This document shows positions 24,665 through 33,795 of a DNA stretch of 64,000 nt, piece by piece. The first letter of the stretch is position 1. Each line of letters opens with the position of its first letter. The DNA is from Spirosoma terrae. Lineage in GTDB: Bacteria; Bacteroidota; Bacteroidia; Cytophagales; Spirosomataceae. The notes beneath the pieces are model-generated. The model was not told where the DNA came from. It did no database searches and saw nothing but the letters and a program-made list of their open reading frames with translations. A program made the position numbers and the translations under genes. The DNA lies in NCBI RefSeq assembly GCF_010435915.1, contig NZ_JAAFZH010000005.1, forward strand, positions 248,001-312,000, read 5' to 3'.

Positions 24665-25420
24665 ATGAATAGCGACCTCGTATATAGGCAAATTCAGCCT
24701 GACCATTCTTTAGTTGATTTTGTAGATTGTTTCTGGATGCTGGAAACGCAGACGGATCAAGCCAGAGATGTTGTTGTGTTGCCCGATGGACGTATTGATC
24801 TGGTGCTGGCTCAAGCGCAGTCAGAACCGTTTCATGTGCTGTTGATGGGACTTGGAACCGTACCCACACCGGCTAGGATGGCTCCCCGGACCCGTATGGT
24901 TGCCATAAGTTTCAAGCCGTTGGCGATAGAGTATATCCTTCGTCATCCGGTAGCCGCTCTGGTCGATACGGTCCAAACGTTGCCGACTGACTTCTGGGGA
25001 TTCTCGGGCAGTGACCTGGCTGATTTTGAACTTTTTGTGAAAAAGGCATCTAGCCGTATTCAGGAGAATCTGGAGGAGCAGGTTGATGATCGGAAGCGGA
25101 AACTATTCAACCTGATTTATGAAACTCAGGGAAGCATGCCGGTGAATGAACTCGCTGAGAACGTGTATTGGAGTAGCCGGCAAATTAATCGATATTTCAA
25201 TCAGCAGTATGGCGTATCGCTGAAGACGTATTGTCGGGTGCTGCGATTCAGAGCCACGTTTACGCAGATAAAAGAAGGAAAGTTGTTTCCTGAACAGGCT
25301 TTTGCCGATCAGGCACATTTCATCAAAGAGATTAGAAAGTATGCCGGTACTATTCCCAAAGAACTCTTTCGGAACAAAAACGGCCGATTTATACAATTTT
25401 CCGCCTTATCGTCAGACTAG
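24665..25420 (+). CDS. AraC-family regulator with DUF6597-like N-terminal domain
   Basis: A 251-residue regulator. The N-terminal half is the DUF6597-type domain (LVDFVDCFWMLE, VVVLPDGRIDLVLAQ, MVAISFKPLAIEYIL) and the C-terminal half is an AraC HTH region (SMPVNELAENVYWSSRQINRYFNQQYGVSLKTYCRVLRFRA split across both helices). It stops 32 bp before the TetX-like monooxygenase gene, whose -7 box overlaps this stop codon. It is a likely regulator of that enzyme. Confidence 0.88.
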   Translation: MNSDLVYRQIQPDHSLVDFVDCFWMLETQTDQARDVVVLPDGRIDLVLAQAQSEPFHVLLMGLGTVPTPARMAPRTRMVAISFKPLAIEYILRHPVAALVDTVQTLPTDFWGFSGSDLADFELFVKKASSRIQENLEEQVDDRKRKLFNLIYETQGSMPVNELAENVYWSSRQINRYFNQQYGVSLKTYCRVLRFRATFTQIKEGKLFPEQAFADQAHFIKEIRKYAGTIPKELFRNKNGRFIQFSALSSD

Positions 25421-25425
25421 TTTTG
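25418..25425 (+). promoter_or_regulatory. -7 box TAGTTTTG before the monooxygenase gene
   Basis: A perfect TAnnTTTG match whose TAG is also the stop codon of the upstream AraC gene. The ATG at 25453 would have a leader of roughly 23 bases. The same 12 bases TAGTTTTGTGCT recur before the MDR gene at 61819. No -33 TTG was found. Confidence 0.4.
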
Positions 25426-25452
25426 TGCTCAACCTAAAGCAGTAACAACACG

Positions 25453-26649
25453 ATGATGTACGATAAAACCATTGCAATTGTGGGCGGTGGCCCTGGCGGA
25501 CTTACACTTGCCCGACTCCTTCAACAGAAAGATATTACCGTAACTGTATATGAGCGTGACAAAGACCAATATGGTCGTCAGCAGGGCGCTACGCTCGATT
25601 TACACCATGACTCTGGACTACGAGCCTTAGAAATGGCCGGTTTGATGGATGCGTTTAAAGCCAGCTATCGACCGGGGGCCGACAAAATGCGTATTGCTGA
25701 CTCCACTGGGGCAGTAGTCTATGACGACCATGAGCAAAAAGAATTGTCTGACTTCGGTAATGATACGTTCCGGCCTGAAATTGATCGTGGACCGCTACGC
25801 GATTTGCTGATCAACTCCCTGCTGCCGGGTTCTATCGTTTGGGATTCGCAGTTTACGGAGATGAAACCGTTGGCCGACGGCTGGGAACTCCACTTCACAA
25901 ATGGAGAGGTGGCTTATGCCGATATCGTGATTGCCGCCGACGGAGCGAATTCTAAAATCAGGTCTTATCTGACTTCTATTCAACCGATCTATTCGGGCAT
26001 CACCATTGTCGAGGGAAACATCTATCAGGCGAGCCAAAACGCGCCGGTATTGAACACGCTTCTGCAGGGTGGAAAAGTATTCGCTTTGGGAAGCGAGAAA
26101 AGTATCATTCTTAGTGCCAAAGGGGATGGGTCGCTGTCTTTTTACACCGGAACGAACGAGTCGGAAAACTGGGTACGTGAGTCGGGTATCGATTTTACCA
26201 ATCGGCAAGAGGTGTTCAACTGGTTTAAAGAGCGATTCAACGATTGGGCATCGATCTGGGATGAGTTGTTTACCTCCGACGATAGTTATCTGATACCGCG
26301 ACCCATGTATCATTTTCCGTTGGACCAGCATTGGGAAACGCTACCAAACCTGACAATGATTGGCGATGCGGCCCATCGGATGCCGCCCTATGCCGGTGAG
26401 GGTGTCAATATGGCCATGCAGGATGCACTGGAACTGTATGAGAACCTAACAAATCCCGCATTTTCTGATGTTCGTCAAGCCATTGCCCAATATGAAAAGC
26501 AAATGTTACTACGTGCTTCCGCAACCACCGAGCTGACTCTGCAACAGACCGAAGCCCTCCATGCACCAAACGGCCTGAATTATCTGGTGGGAATGTTTCG
26601 TGACATGGACGATGCCGACTCCGACATGCGCAGGAGTGAGATCCGTTAA
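25453..26649 (+). CDS. FAD-dependent monooxygenase, TetX-like
   Basis: A 398-residue class A flavoprotein monooxygenase. The FAD motif IAIVGGGPGGLTLARLLQQ is followed by TVYERDKDQYGR and a GATLDLHHDSG segment that matches the TetX family closely. The second FAD motif is TMIGDAAHRMPPYAGEGVNMAMQDA. TetX proteins hydroxylate and inactivate tetracyclines, but environmental relatives have other substrates, and this sequence cannot decide. It is preceded by an AraC regulator and followed by a 12-bp hairpin. The start could be Met1 or Met2. Confidence 0.87.
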   Translation: MMYDKTIAIVGGGPGGLTLARLLQQKDITVTVYERDKDQYGRQQGATLDLHHDSGLRALEMAGLMDAFKASYRPGADKMRIADSTGAVVYDDHEQKELSDFGNDTFRPEIDRGPLRDLLINSLLPGSIVWDSQFTEMKPLADGWELHFTNGEVAYADIVIAADGANSKIRSYLTSIQPIYSGITIVEGNIYQASQNAPVLNTLLQGGKVFALGSEKSIILSAKGDGSLSFYTGTNESENWVRESGIDFTNRQEVFNWFKERFNDWASIWDELFTSDDSYLIPRPMYHFPLDQHWETLPNLTMIGDAAHRMPPYAGEGVNMAMQDALELYENLTNPAFSDVRQAIAQYEKQMLLRASATTELTLQQTEALHAPNGLNYLVGMFRDMDDADSDMRRSEIR

Positions 26650-26654
26650 TACCA

Positions 26655-26696
26655 AATCATGAGGTCATTATCTGATCAATCAACGACCTCATGATT
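26655..26696. terminator. Bidirectional hairpin between convergent genes
   Basis: Perfect 12-bp arms AATCATGAGGTC / GACCTCATGATT (26655-26666, 26685-26696) with an 18-bp loop, in the 61-bp gap between the monooxygenase and the AraC gene transcribed toward it. There is no long T tract. Confidence 0.6.
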
Positions 26697-26710
26697 GTAG
26701 CATTGAGAAA

Positions 26711-27640
26711 CTACGCCATTCCTCCGTTAGCGTAGGTCCGCCGGAATTCGTTGGGCGTTATCCCGATATTTTTCTTGAAGAACTGACTAAAATTGGGCTG
26801 GTCAGCAAAGCCAATGCAGTAGCCAATATCCTGTAAGGTCCAGTCGGTCTGGAGCAACAGGGCCTTGCTTTCGTCCAGTAGACGGCTTTTAATGTGCGTA
26901 CTGATATTCTGGCCCGTATGCTTCTTTAGTAATGCGTTCAGATGATTGGGGTGTAATTGCAATAAGTCCGCAAATTCTTTGGCAGTACGTATCCGCAACG
27001 GTTTGTCGTAATTAATAGTGGCTGTCTCGTTTTCGAGCAGATGAAAGAAGTCGTGAACATGCCGATAATCGTCCGATACCGTGGCTGGTTCAGGGAAATT
27101 GGCTTCTTTCATACTTTCAATCATAATCAGTTGCAGGTAAGCCTGCATGCTGTCTTCGGCCAGGTTGCCACCCGTCGTTGATTCTTTCTGCAGCTGGTGA
27201 AAGAGGTTATTTACTGTAGTTGCTGCGGCCGATTGCAGGCGAATAACGCTCCGGTGTGGATCAGAAAAAAGTCGATATTTATCCATCACTGATTTCAGCA
27301 TCGGATGCTGATCAACGTAGCGTTTCTTAAACAGACAATAATGTTTCGTCCAGCCATCCGATAGATTCCGCCAGGAAATAATCTCGTTGGGATGCATGAA
27401 CACGATACACGATTCATCGACGTAATAGCTATGCATCCCCAGACTGAACACACCAGAGCCGCCGGTCACGAACATGACCTTGTAAAAATCCCGCCGATTG
27501 GGCGACAGGTAATTGCTACAAAGACTATCCTCGGCTACCCGAATGTTCCAGTTCTCGAAGTAATGCCGTTCAACCGGCGTTACGTCGGGAAGATCTTCCA
27601 GGAGGGTAATTCGTTTGCTGTCTGCCGTTGAGTCAACCAT
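26711..27640 (-). CDS. AraC-family transcriptional regulator
   Basis: A 309-residue regulator with an N-terminal cupin-like domain (FYKVMFVTGGSGVFSLGMHSY, CIVFMHPNEIISW) and a C-terminal double HTH (TAKEFADLLQLHPNHLNALLKKHTGQN and TLQDIGYCIGFADQPNFSQFFKKNIGITPNEFR over two helices). It lies 9 bp downstream of the alcohol dehydrogenase gene on the same strand, so the two are probably one transcript. Confidence 0.9.
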   Translation of the reverse strand: MVDSTADSKRITLLEDLPDVTPVERHYFENWNIRVAEDSLCSNYLSPNRRDFYKVMFVTGGSGVFSLGMHSYYVDESCIVFMHPNEIISWRNLSDGWTKHYCLFKKRYVDQHPMLKSVMDKYRLFSDPHRSVIRLQSAAATTVNNLFHQLQKESTTGGNLAEDSMQAYLQLIMIESMKEANFPEPATVSDDYRHVHDFFHLLENETATINYDKPLRIRTAKEFADLLQLHPNHLNALLKKHTGQNISTHIKSRLLDESKALLLQTDWTLQDIGYCIGFADQPNFSQFFKKNIGITPNEFRRTYANGGMA

Positions 27641-27649
27641 ACATTTAGG

Positions 27650-28693
27650 TTATAACGTAGCCATGTCGATCACAAACCGATACCGCACGTCGCCTTTCAG
27701 CATCCGGTCGAAAGCAGTTTGTATGTCTTTCATGTCAATCAGTTCAATATCCGATACGATGTTGTGTTCCGCGCAGAAATCCAGCATTTCCTGCGTTTCG
27801 GGCAAGCCGCCAATCATGGAACCAGCCAGACTTTTACGACCTGGAATCAGACTAAACGCGACAATCGACGATGGCGTTGGTGGTGCGCCTACGCAGATAT
27901 GTACACCATCGGTTTTGAGCAGATGAAGGTACTGATTGTAGTCGTGCTCCGCTGATACAGTATCCAGAATGAAGTCAAAATAACCGTTTACAGAAGCCAG
28001 CTGTTCGGGGTCGCTGGTTACCACAAACTTGTGAGCGTCAAGCTTTTTAGCATCTTCTTCTTTTTTAGGCGACGTGCTCAGCACCGTTACTTCAGCGCCG
28101 AACGCTACGCCAAATTTGACGCCCATGTGGCCCAGACCACCCAAGCCCAAAACGGCCAGTTTATGGCCTTTACCCACGTTCCAGTGACGTAGTGGGGAGT
28201 AGGTTGTGATACCCGCACACAACAATGGTGCGGTAGCGGCCAGATCCAGTTTTTCGGGAATATTGAGCACGAAATCTTCGTGAACCACAATCGAGTCGGA
28301 ATAGCCACCATAGGTTGGTGTTTTTTTATCCTGTTCCAGTCCATTATACGTTTGCGAGTGGCCGTTGGTGCAATATTGCTCCAGACCATGCTGACAGTTG
28401 TCGCACACCCGGCAGGAATCAACCAGACAGCCAGTACCGGCCAGATCGCCGACCTTAAATTTTGTTACGTGGCTACCAACGGCTGTCACACGTCCAACAA
28501 TTTCGTGGCCCGGAACCATCGGGAATATGCCGCCACCCCACTCGTCCTTGATCTGGTGAAGGTCTGAATGACAAACACCGCAGAAGTCGATCGCAAATTG
28601 AACATCGTGTGGGCCAACTTCCCGGCGTTCAAAATTCCAGGGAGCCAAATCTGTGTCTTTCGTTTGAGCAGCGTATCCTTTTACAGCAATCAT
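27650..28693 (-). CDS. Zinc-dependent alcohol dehydrogenase, cinnamyl-alcohol/YahK type
   Basis: A 347-residue medium-chain dehydrogenase. Catalytic zinc ligands are in FCGVCHSDLH and PGHEIVG. The structural zinc loop has four Cys in CLVDSCRVCDNCQHGLEQYC. The NADP Rossmann motif is LGLGGLGHMGVKFG. The sequence type matches broad-range NADPH aldehyde reductases such as E. coli YahK. First gene of a pair with the AraC regulator. A role in aldehyde detoxification is likely. Confidence 0.92.
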   Translation of the reverse strand: MIAVKGYAAQTKDTDLAPWNFERREVGPHDVQFAIDFCGVCHSDLHQIKDEWGGGIFPMVPGHEIVGRVTAVGSHVTKFKVGDLAGTGCLVDSCRVCDNCQHGLEQYCTNGHSQTYNGLEQDKKTPTYGGYSDSIVVHEDFVLNIPEKLDLAATAPLLCAGITTYSPLRHWNVGKGHKLAVLGLGGLGHMGVKFGVAFGAEVTVLSTSPKKEEDAKKLDAHKFVVTSDPEQLASVNGYFDFILDTVSAEHDYNQYLHLLKTDGVHICVGAPPTPSSIVAFSLIPGRKSLAGSMIGGLPETQEMLDFCAEHNIVSDIELIDMKDIQTAFDRMLKGDVRYRFVIDMATL

Positions 28694-29019
28694 AGGTTTG
28701 TTCAGAAATGAAGTTCATGCGGACACTACGTACTATCCACATGGCAAAATTGGACGATACGGGTCAGCTACTTTATAGCAAAGTCAAAGCAATTTATATG
28801 AAAATCAAAGATGGTACTTCCCGGAAGGTGGATATCGTCAGAAGCTCATGAGCAATGGCTGCCGATGGAAGTTTTCCGCCTTCGTCTTGTTCCTAATTAC
28901 CAGAACAAATTGGTCCTGCATCAAAGGACCTCCAAACGTGAAAATCAGGGCTTCGTTTAGTAGGTTTTCGTAAACTGTGCTTTAGCTAGAAACTGTATTC
29001 GTTACCAAAGGAACAGGCT
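28694..29019. other. Divergent intergenic region
   Basis: This 326-bp gap lies between the alcohol dehydrogenase (leftward) and the secreted 250-residue protein (rightward). I see no further reading frame of quality, no clear TAnnTTTG box, and only a short GGTCCT/AGGACC palindrome near 28911-28930. It should contain both promoters. Confidence 0.4.
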
Positions 29020-29772
29020 ATGAATAGAAAATTCAACTACGTATTGCTGTTTATATCGTTTATCGTTTTATCCGGATTACAACTAGGTGCCCTAACCGCT
29101 TTTGCTCAGGGGCCGGGCCAAAGACTGCCTCTCCCTCCTATACCTCTTAAAGGCGATACGACCCATACCTTATCTAAACACTTCACGACGGGCTCTACCA
29201 CAAAAAAAGCACCAGACGCCAATGGATTTATTCAGCGTTGGCTCGTGCTGGAACCTGTAAAGAAAGATATAGCCAGAAATAACATTTTCACTGACAACTA
29301 CCTCAAAACAACGTTTTCAGCCGATAACTTTTCCAGCGATTACACCGTCGTTCCCCGTAATGGCTCAACCGTAAACGTGGGCAATCAGGAACTGAAGTGG
29401 TACGCCCTGGACAGTAAGACGTTCAATTTTAATTTATACCACTTTACCTACGCCATTAACAAACCAAAATACGGAATACTTGTCTGGCTTGTTACGGTCA
29501 TCGATTGCCCCGAAGAAATCAACGATGTCAGGATGGCTGCCGGGTGTAATTCCGGCAGCATGTGGTGGTTGAATGGGCAGGAAGCAATGATGCTTTCCGG
29601 CGACAGAGATATGATTGCCGATAATGTTACCTCTACCCGTTTAAGGCTTAAAAAAGGCAAGAACATCATTCGCGGGGCCGTAATAAACGGACCGGGTATG
29701 GCTAACTTCTGCGTTCGTTTTTTGGATGAAAAAGGGGTGCCTATTAAAAATATCAGTCTTAGTTACGAATAA
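29020..29772 (+). CDS. Secreted protein, probable beta-sandwich accessory domain
   Basis: A 250-residue exported protein with a clear signal peptide (YVLLFISFIVLSGLQLGALTAFAQ). I do not recognise a named family. The FIQRWLVLEPV opening and the closing NIIRGAVINGPGMANFCVRFLD resemble the non-catalytic beta-sandwich that precedes esterase domains in Bacteroidota carbohydrate enzymes, but no catalytic domain follows. MWWLNGQEAMML suggests an aromatic binding surface. The GH43 gene begins 39 bp downstream, so a shared role in polysaccharide use is plausible. Confidence 0.75.
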   Translation: MNRKFNYVLLFISFIVLSGLQLGALTAFAQGPGQRLPLPPIPLKGDTTHTLSKHFTTGSTTKKAPDANGFIQRWLVLEPVKKDIARNNIFTDNYLKTTFSADNFSSDYTVVPRNGSTVNVGNQELKWYALDSKTFNFNLYHFTYAINKPKYGILVWLVTVIDCPEEINDVRMAAGCNSGSMWWLNGQEAMMLSGDRDMIADNVTSTRLRLKKGKNIIRGAVINGPGMANFCVRFLDEKGVPIKNISLSYE

Positions 29773-29811
29773 TAGATCGCAGTCTATTTACGCTAAAAAA
29801 CAACGTAGTAC

Positions 29812-31254
29812 ATGAAACGAATGAACGTATCCTGCCTGATAATTCTATTCGCCTTATTAATCAGTCAAACTCTACTAGCTCAGGTCGGAAGGCCGTTTAT
29901 TCATGATCCCTCGACCGTGGCGGAATGCGACGGCAAGTACTATACTTTTGGTACAGGGGGGGGCGGATTAATTTCCGATGATGGATGGACATGGTATGGG
30001 GGCGGAGTGAGGCCAGGTGGTGGAGCGGCTCCTGATGTTATTAAAATTGGGGATCGTTATCTGGTCATATACGGAGCCACTGGTGGCTCGCCCAACCACA
30101 AAGGAGCAATTCTCACCATGTGGAACAAAACATTGGACCCCAAATCTCCAGATTTCAAGTACTCTGAACCAGTAGTAGTCGCTACGTCGGATGGCTATGA
30201 AGAGAATGATGCCATTGATCCCGGTGTAATGCTCGATCCGACTACCGGACGCCTTTGGCTAACCTACGGCACCTATTTTGGCTTCACTCGCCTGATTGAA
30301 TTAGATCCCAAAACCGGTGGCCTCAAGGCAGGCAATAAACCCGTAGATGTGGCTATTGTGTGCGAAGCCAGTACGTTGGTCTATCGCGACGGTTGGTACT
30401 ACCTGCTGGCCACGCACGGCAGTTGTTGCGATGGTGCCAACTCTACTTATAATGTGGTGGTGGGACGATCCAAAAAAATAACCGGTCCTTACCTCGATAA
30501 TGTGGGAAGAAGTATGTTGGAAGGGGGAGGCAAAATGGTAGTTGCTACTCGAGGAGAATTAATAGGCCCTGGACATTTCGGGCATATCGTTCTGGAGAAA
30601 GGTGTTGAAAAAATGTCTATCCATTATGAAGCGGATTTAGCGCAGGGGGGGCGTAGCGTATTAGGTATCCTTCCGGTGGTTTGGAAAGATGGCTGGCCTG
30701 TTGCCGGAGAAACGTTTAAAGAAGGTACGTATGAAATTGAATCGGTACGAAGAGGATATGGACTGGAATTGGCCGTTGATTTTACACGAATGGCCGTTGG
30801 ACCACGGGGTTTTGGTCAACCTAACAACGACCCAATAAAGCCGGTCGCAGCTCAGCAGTTAGCTGATGTCATAAAAAACTGGCCAACGGGTACTATTGGT
30901 TTGCGAATAGGCGATTATATGTCTCGTCCCCATCAAAAATGGACGATTACCGATGCCCCCGATACGACCGGCTATTTAGGTGGTCCCTATTATAAAATTG
31001 TACTGGCCGGAACCGATCGGGCCTTAGCGGCAACTGCTGATGCGGAAGTAATTACCGTACCGGCATTTACCGGTACACCCGAGCAGTTATGGCGCATCGA
31101 TCAATTGACGGATGGTACGTATCGAATCATGCCTAAGGTGGTACCGAATTCAGGAAAGAAGTTAGCACTGGTATCTTCCGGGGATAGCACACCGACATTG
31201 GCCGAATTTGATTTTAACAGCGACAATTCTAAGTGGAATTTTAGGGTTCCCTGA
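29812..31254 (+). CDS. Secreted GH43-type glycosidase with C-terminal ricin-like lectin domain
   Basis: A 480-residue exported enzyme; signal peptide about residues 1-24. Five-bladed propeller landmarks of GH43 are present: Asp32 in FIHDPSTV (general base), Asp136 in AIDPGVML (pKa modulator) and Glu185 in VCEASTLV (general acid). These fit arabinan endo-1,5-alpha-arabinosidases and related arabinofuranosidases or xylosidases. From about residue 370 the sequence resembles a ricin B-type trefoil (HQKWTI, EQLWRIDQLTDGTYRI). It shares a strand with the preceding secreted protein. Arabinan or arabinoxylan is the likely substrate. Confidence 0.88.
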   Translation: MKRMNVSCLIILFALLISQTLLAQVGRPFIHDPSTVAECDGKYYTFGTGGGGLISDDGWTWYGGGVRPGGGAAPDVIKIGDRYLVIYGATGGSPNHKGAILTMWNKTLDPKSPDFKYSEPVVVATSDGYEENDAIDPGVMLDPTTGRLWLTYGTYFGFTRLIELDPKTGGLKAGNKPVDVAIVCEASTLVYRDGWYYLLATHGSCCDGANSTYNVVVGRSKKITGPYLDNVGRSMLEGGGKMVVATRGELIGPGHFGHIVLEKGVEKMSIHYEADLAQGGRSVLGILPVVWKDGWPVAGETFKEGTYEIESVRRGYGLELAVDFTRMAVGPRGFGQPNNDPIKPVAAQQLADVIKNWPTGTIGLRIGDYMSRPHQKWTITDAPDTTGYLGGPYYKIVLAGTDRALAATADAEVITVPAFTGTPEQLWRIDQLTDGTYRIMPKVVPNSGKKLALVSSGDSTPTLAEFDFNSDNSKWNFRVP

Positions 31255-31470
31255 GCATATTCTTTACACCGTTGATGCTGTGAGCATTGGCTATTCTGTT
31301 ACCCTCGGCATTCTTCTGTTTGTAACTGATTAGTTGGTAACGATTGTAGCGAGCGTACTTTGAGACTATTAGTAGATAATAGCGTTTAATGACTGACCCA
31401 TTCAATCCGTCACATACCATCAAGCCGATGCTGAGATGAGCTGCATTAACCTACCCCTATTTTAAAAATG

Positions 31471-31506
31471 GCTAATTAGGCTCTCCCATAGCTGAGCCTA
31501 ATTAGC
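31471..31506. terminator. Hairpin between convergent genes
   Basis: Perfect 13-bp arms GCTAATTAGGCTC / GAGCCTAATTAGC (31471-31483, 31494-31506) with a 10-bp loop, about 220 bp after the GH43 stop. Confidence 0.55.
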
Positions 31507-31520
31507 TTATTGGGCCTAAT

Positions 31521-31616
31521 CTACTCCTTCGGCAGCCGCAACGTATTGTAATTACCCTCAATAAGCTGCTGGAAATTCTTGAGTATGGAGCGATACGTTT
31601 CTGTTTTTCTCGGCAT
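31521..31616 (-). pseudogene. Possible remnant of an AraC-type regulator gene
   Basis: Reading leftward from 31616, 31 codons encode KTETYRSILKNFQQLIEGN and then YNTLRLPKE before a stop. The FQQLIEGNY...LRLPKE pattern recalls the linker just before the first HTH helix of AraC proteins from this phylum. No HTH follows and the upstream sequence is in another frame, so this would be a short decayed piece. The resemblance is from memory and weak. Confidence 0.25.
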
Positions 31617-31893
31617 CACTAAGCCGGCTTATCGTGATGAATAATTGGATCGATAAAGCCCGAACCATGTCTAGGCCTAGGTTTCGCTACCTTCTAAAAA
31701 CAGACTTAAGTGACAAAAGTCGTGCTAATGCGCAAGATGTTAGTTCGTGTGAACAGCCAGGTACGGAGCAAAACGACTGATCTGTATATCCTTCTGTTTG
31801 AAAAGGGGTAGCTTTGCTATATACGGGGATGTTCTTTTTTATCATGGCTAGCGTTTGGTAATGCCGGAATTACAGAACCTTAGAAGAAACTAG

Positions 31894-33795
31894 TCAGGGT
31901 ACCGTGTTTACTTCAAGGACTGAGCTACCATAAACCCGATGTCGGGCAGATTTGAAATCGCTAGCGCGTGCCTTATAGCTATTTTTCAGGAATGTCTGTG
32001 GGTTGCGGTCGATCAACGGAAACCAACTGCTTTGCACCTGAATCATCATCCGATGCCCTTTTTTAAACGTATGCAGCACATCCTGGAGCTGGAACGCTAC
32101 GTTCGTTACCTGATTCGGAGTAAAAGACTCCGGTTGCTCAAAAGAGTTACGAAACCGTCCACGCATTACTTCCGAGCGAACCATCTGCTGATAATTAGCT
32201 AATTGCGTGTTGGGGTTTGCCTGGTAGGGATGATTCGGTTCGTCGGAGGGATACACATCGATGAGCTTAACGACCCAATCCGCATCCGTGCCTGTGGTGC
32301 TGACCGCCAGTCGAACAGTAATTTCTCCGCCCACCGTGAGGTTATCAGTTAATACGTCTGTTTGAAAGGTAAGTACGTCAGGCCGATTACTGGCAAACCG
32401 CTGATCGGCCGACATGTAGCTGGCCAACGCACTGAAATCAGGCTCAGCCGTCAGGGTTGCTTCGCAGTAGGGGACCGGATGAGCAGGATCGCTGATATAG
32501 TCCCGGAAACCTGTCGGATTGCTTTCCTGTGTACTGAGCTGACCGTTGGGGCTCAAATACCAACGGAATCGGCGGCTATTGGTCGTGGGCCATTCCGAAA
32601 ACGTTCGCCAGGTTTTCTGACCCGTATCAAATAACGTAACGGCAGGTAACCCTGTTTTATCGTCGCCAGTGCCTTTCAGGTAATGGTGGAAGAAAGGAGC
32701 CTCGAGATTGCGCTGATAGTACGTTGCCAGGCTGTCACCGAAATACAGATCATTGTGTAGGGTGTGCCCGGTTTCTTCCGACCAGCCCCGATGGCCAAAC
32801 GGTCCCATCACTAACATCGGGCGTGCTGACGGGCTACGTTGGGCAAGAGTCTTGTAGATACTCAGTGGGCCGTACAGATTCTCGGCATCGAACCAGCCTC
32901 CAACAACCAGCACCGCCGGCCGAATAGTCCGCAGATGGGGGAGGATATTACGCGCCTGCCAGAAGGTATCGTAATTGGGGTGTTCCACTGTTTGCTGCCA
33001 GAATAGGTTCTTCGCCAGGTAGGGCTGTGCGTTGACCAGAGGCCCCAGCTTTACATGCCATGAATATTCAGTCTCTTTCCCGGTATCAATCCAGTTTTTC
33101 AGAAACCAGGGCTTTGTAGTAGGACATGATGGCCTGTCGCCGAACAGCGGATAGGCTAGCAAGGTGACCTGCGTGAAGGCGCCATTATGGTGAATATCTT
33201 CCCGGAAGAAGTCCGCAATAGGTGCCTGGGGCGAGGAGGCCTTTAACGCTGGATGGGCATTGATCGAACCGGCTATGGCATAAAACCCCGCATAGCTCAT
33301 ACCCCACAATCCCACCCGGCCATTGTGGTAACGTACATGATGAAGTAGCCAGTCGATCGTGTCATACGTATCGGTACTTTCATCAATACGTGTAGACGTG
33401 GGTGATTCCTGACCATCACTGACAATGGGAGTCATATTAGTCCAGCGTCCCTCGGAGGCCCAGCGCCCCCGCACATCCTGGTACACAAAGATATACCCAT
33501 CCGCCTGTAGCGTGGGCGACGGGCCCAGAGCGACTTTATACTGGTCGGCGCCATAGGGTGTCGAGCCGAAGCAGGTGCGTTGCATCAGGATCGGATACGT
33601 GTTGGTCGATGAGGCATTCCGGGGAACATACACGGCTGTGTAAAGCATAATCCCATCGCGCATCGGTATTCGGTACTCTATCTTCTGATAATGTGCCCGC
33701 ACCGAGTCAGCCGCTTGGCCAGATGCCTGTAGGTATACCGCCATCAAGAGGTTTAATACGGTAGACAGAATTGTCCGCCAGAATAGGTCGCTCAT
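31894..33795 (-). CDS. CocE/NonD family (peptidase S15-type) alpha/beta-hydrolase
   Basis: A 633-residue exported hydrolase with an N-terminal hydrophobic signal. The domain opens with KIEYRIPMRDGIMLYTAVYVPRN. The nucleophile Ser is in GLWGMSYAGFYA; catalytic Asp is likely in the GWFDAENLYGP region and His in GPFGHRGW. A C-terminal jelly-roll (about residues 400-633) is typical of CocE and X-Pro dipeptidyl peptidases. Members cleave acyl-esters, peptides or beta-lactam side chains, and the substrate here is unknown. Its start overlaps the end of the MocR gene by 4 bp, so the two are coupled. Confidence 0.9.
   Translation of the reverse strand: MSDLFWRTILSTVLNLLMAVYLQASGQAADSVRAHYQKIEYRIPMRDGIMLYTAVYVPRNASSTNTYPILMQRTCFGSTPYGADQYKVALGPSPTLQADGYIFVYQDVRGRWASEGRWTNMTPIVSDGQESPTSTRIDESTDTYDTIDWLLHHVRYHNGRVGLWGMSYAGFYAIAGSINAHPALKASSPQAPIADFFREDIHHNGAFTQVTLLAYPLFGDRPSCPTTKPWFLKNWIDTGKETEYSWHVKLGPLVNAQPYLAKNLFWQQTVEHPNYDTFWQARNILPHLRTIRPAVLVVGGWFDAENLYGPLSIYKTLAQRSPSARPMLVMGPFGHRGWSEETGHTLHNDLYFGDSLATYYQRNLEAPFFHHYLKGTGDDKTGLPAVTLFDTGQKTWRTFSEWPTTNSRRFRWYLSPNGQLSTQESNPTGFRDYISDPAHPVPYCEATLTAEPDFSALASYMSADQRFASNRPDVLTFQTDVLTDNLTVGGEITVRLAVSTTGTDADWVVKLIDVYPSDEPNHPYQANPNTQLANYQQMVRSEVMRGRFRNSFEQPESFTPNQVTNVAFQLQDVLHTFKKGHRMMIQVQSSWFPLIDRNPQTFLKNSYKARASDFKSARHRVYGSSVLEVNTVP

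Larger units (their letters stand above)
31255..31893. other. Convergent intergenic region with hairpin and gene remnant
   Basis: About 640 bp between GH43 (plus) and the CocE hydrolase (minus). It contains a perfect hairpin at 31471-31506 and a short regulator-like remnant at 31521-31616. The rest shows no frame I would support; a 60-codon minus-strand ORF at 31241-31423 has low-quality composition. Confidence 0.5.

Noticed and set aside
25453-26649. Confident tetracycline-resistance call
   Set aside because: Motif similarity to TetX is clear, but substrate residues cannot be judged by eye, so only TetX-like is claimed.
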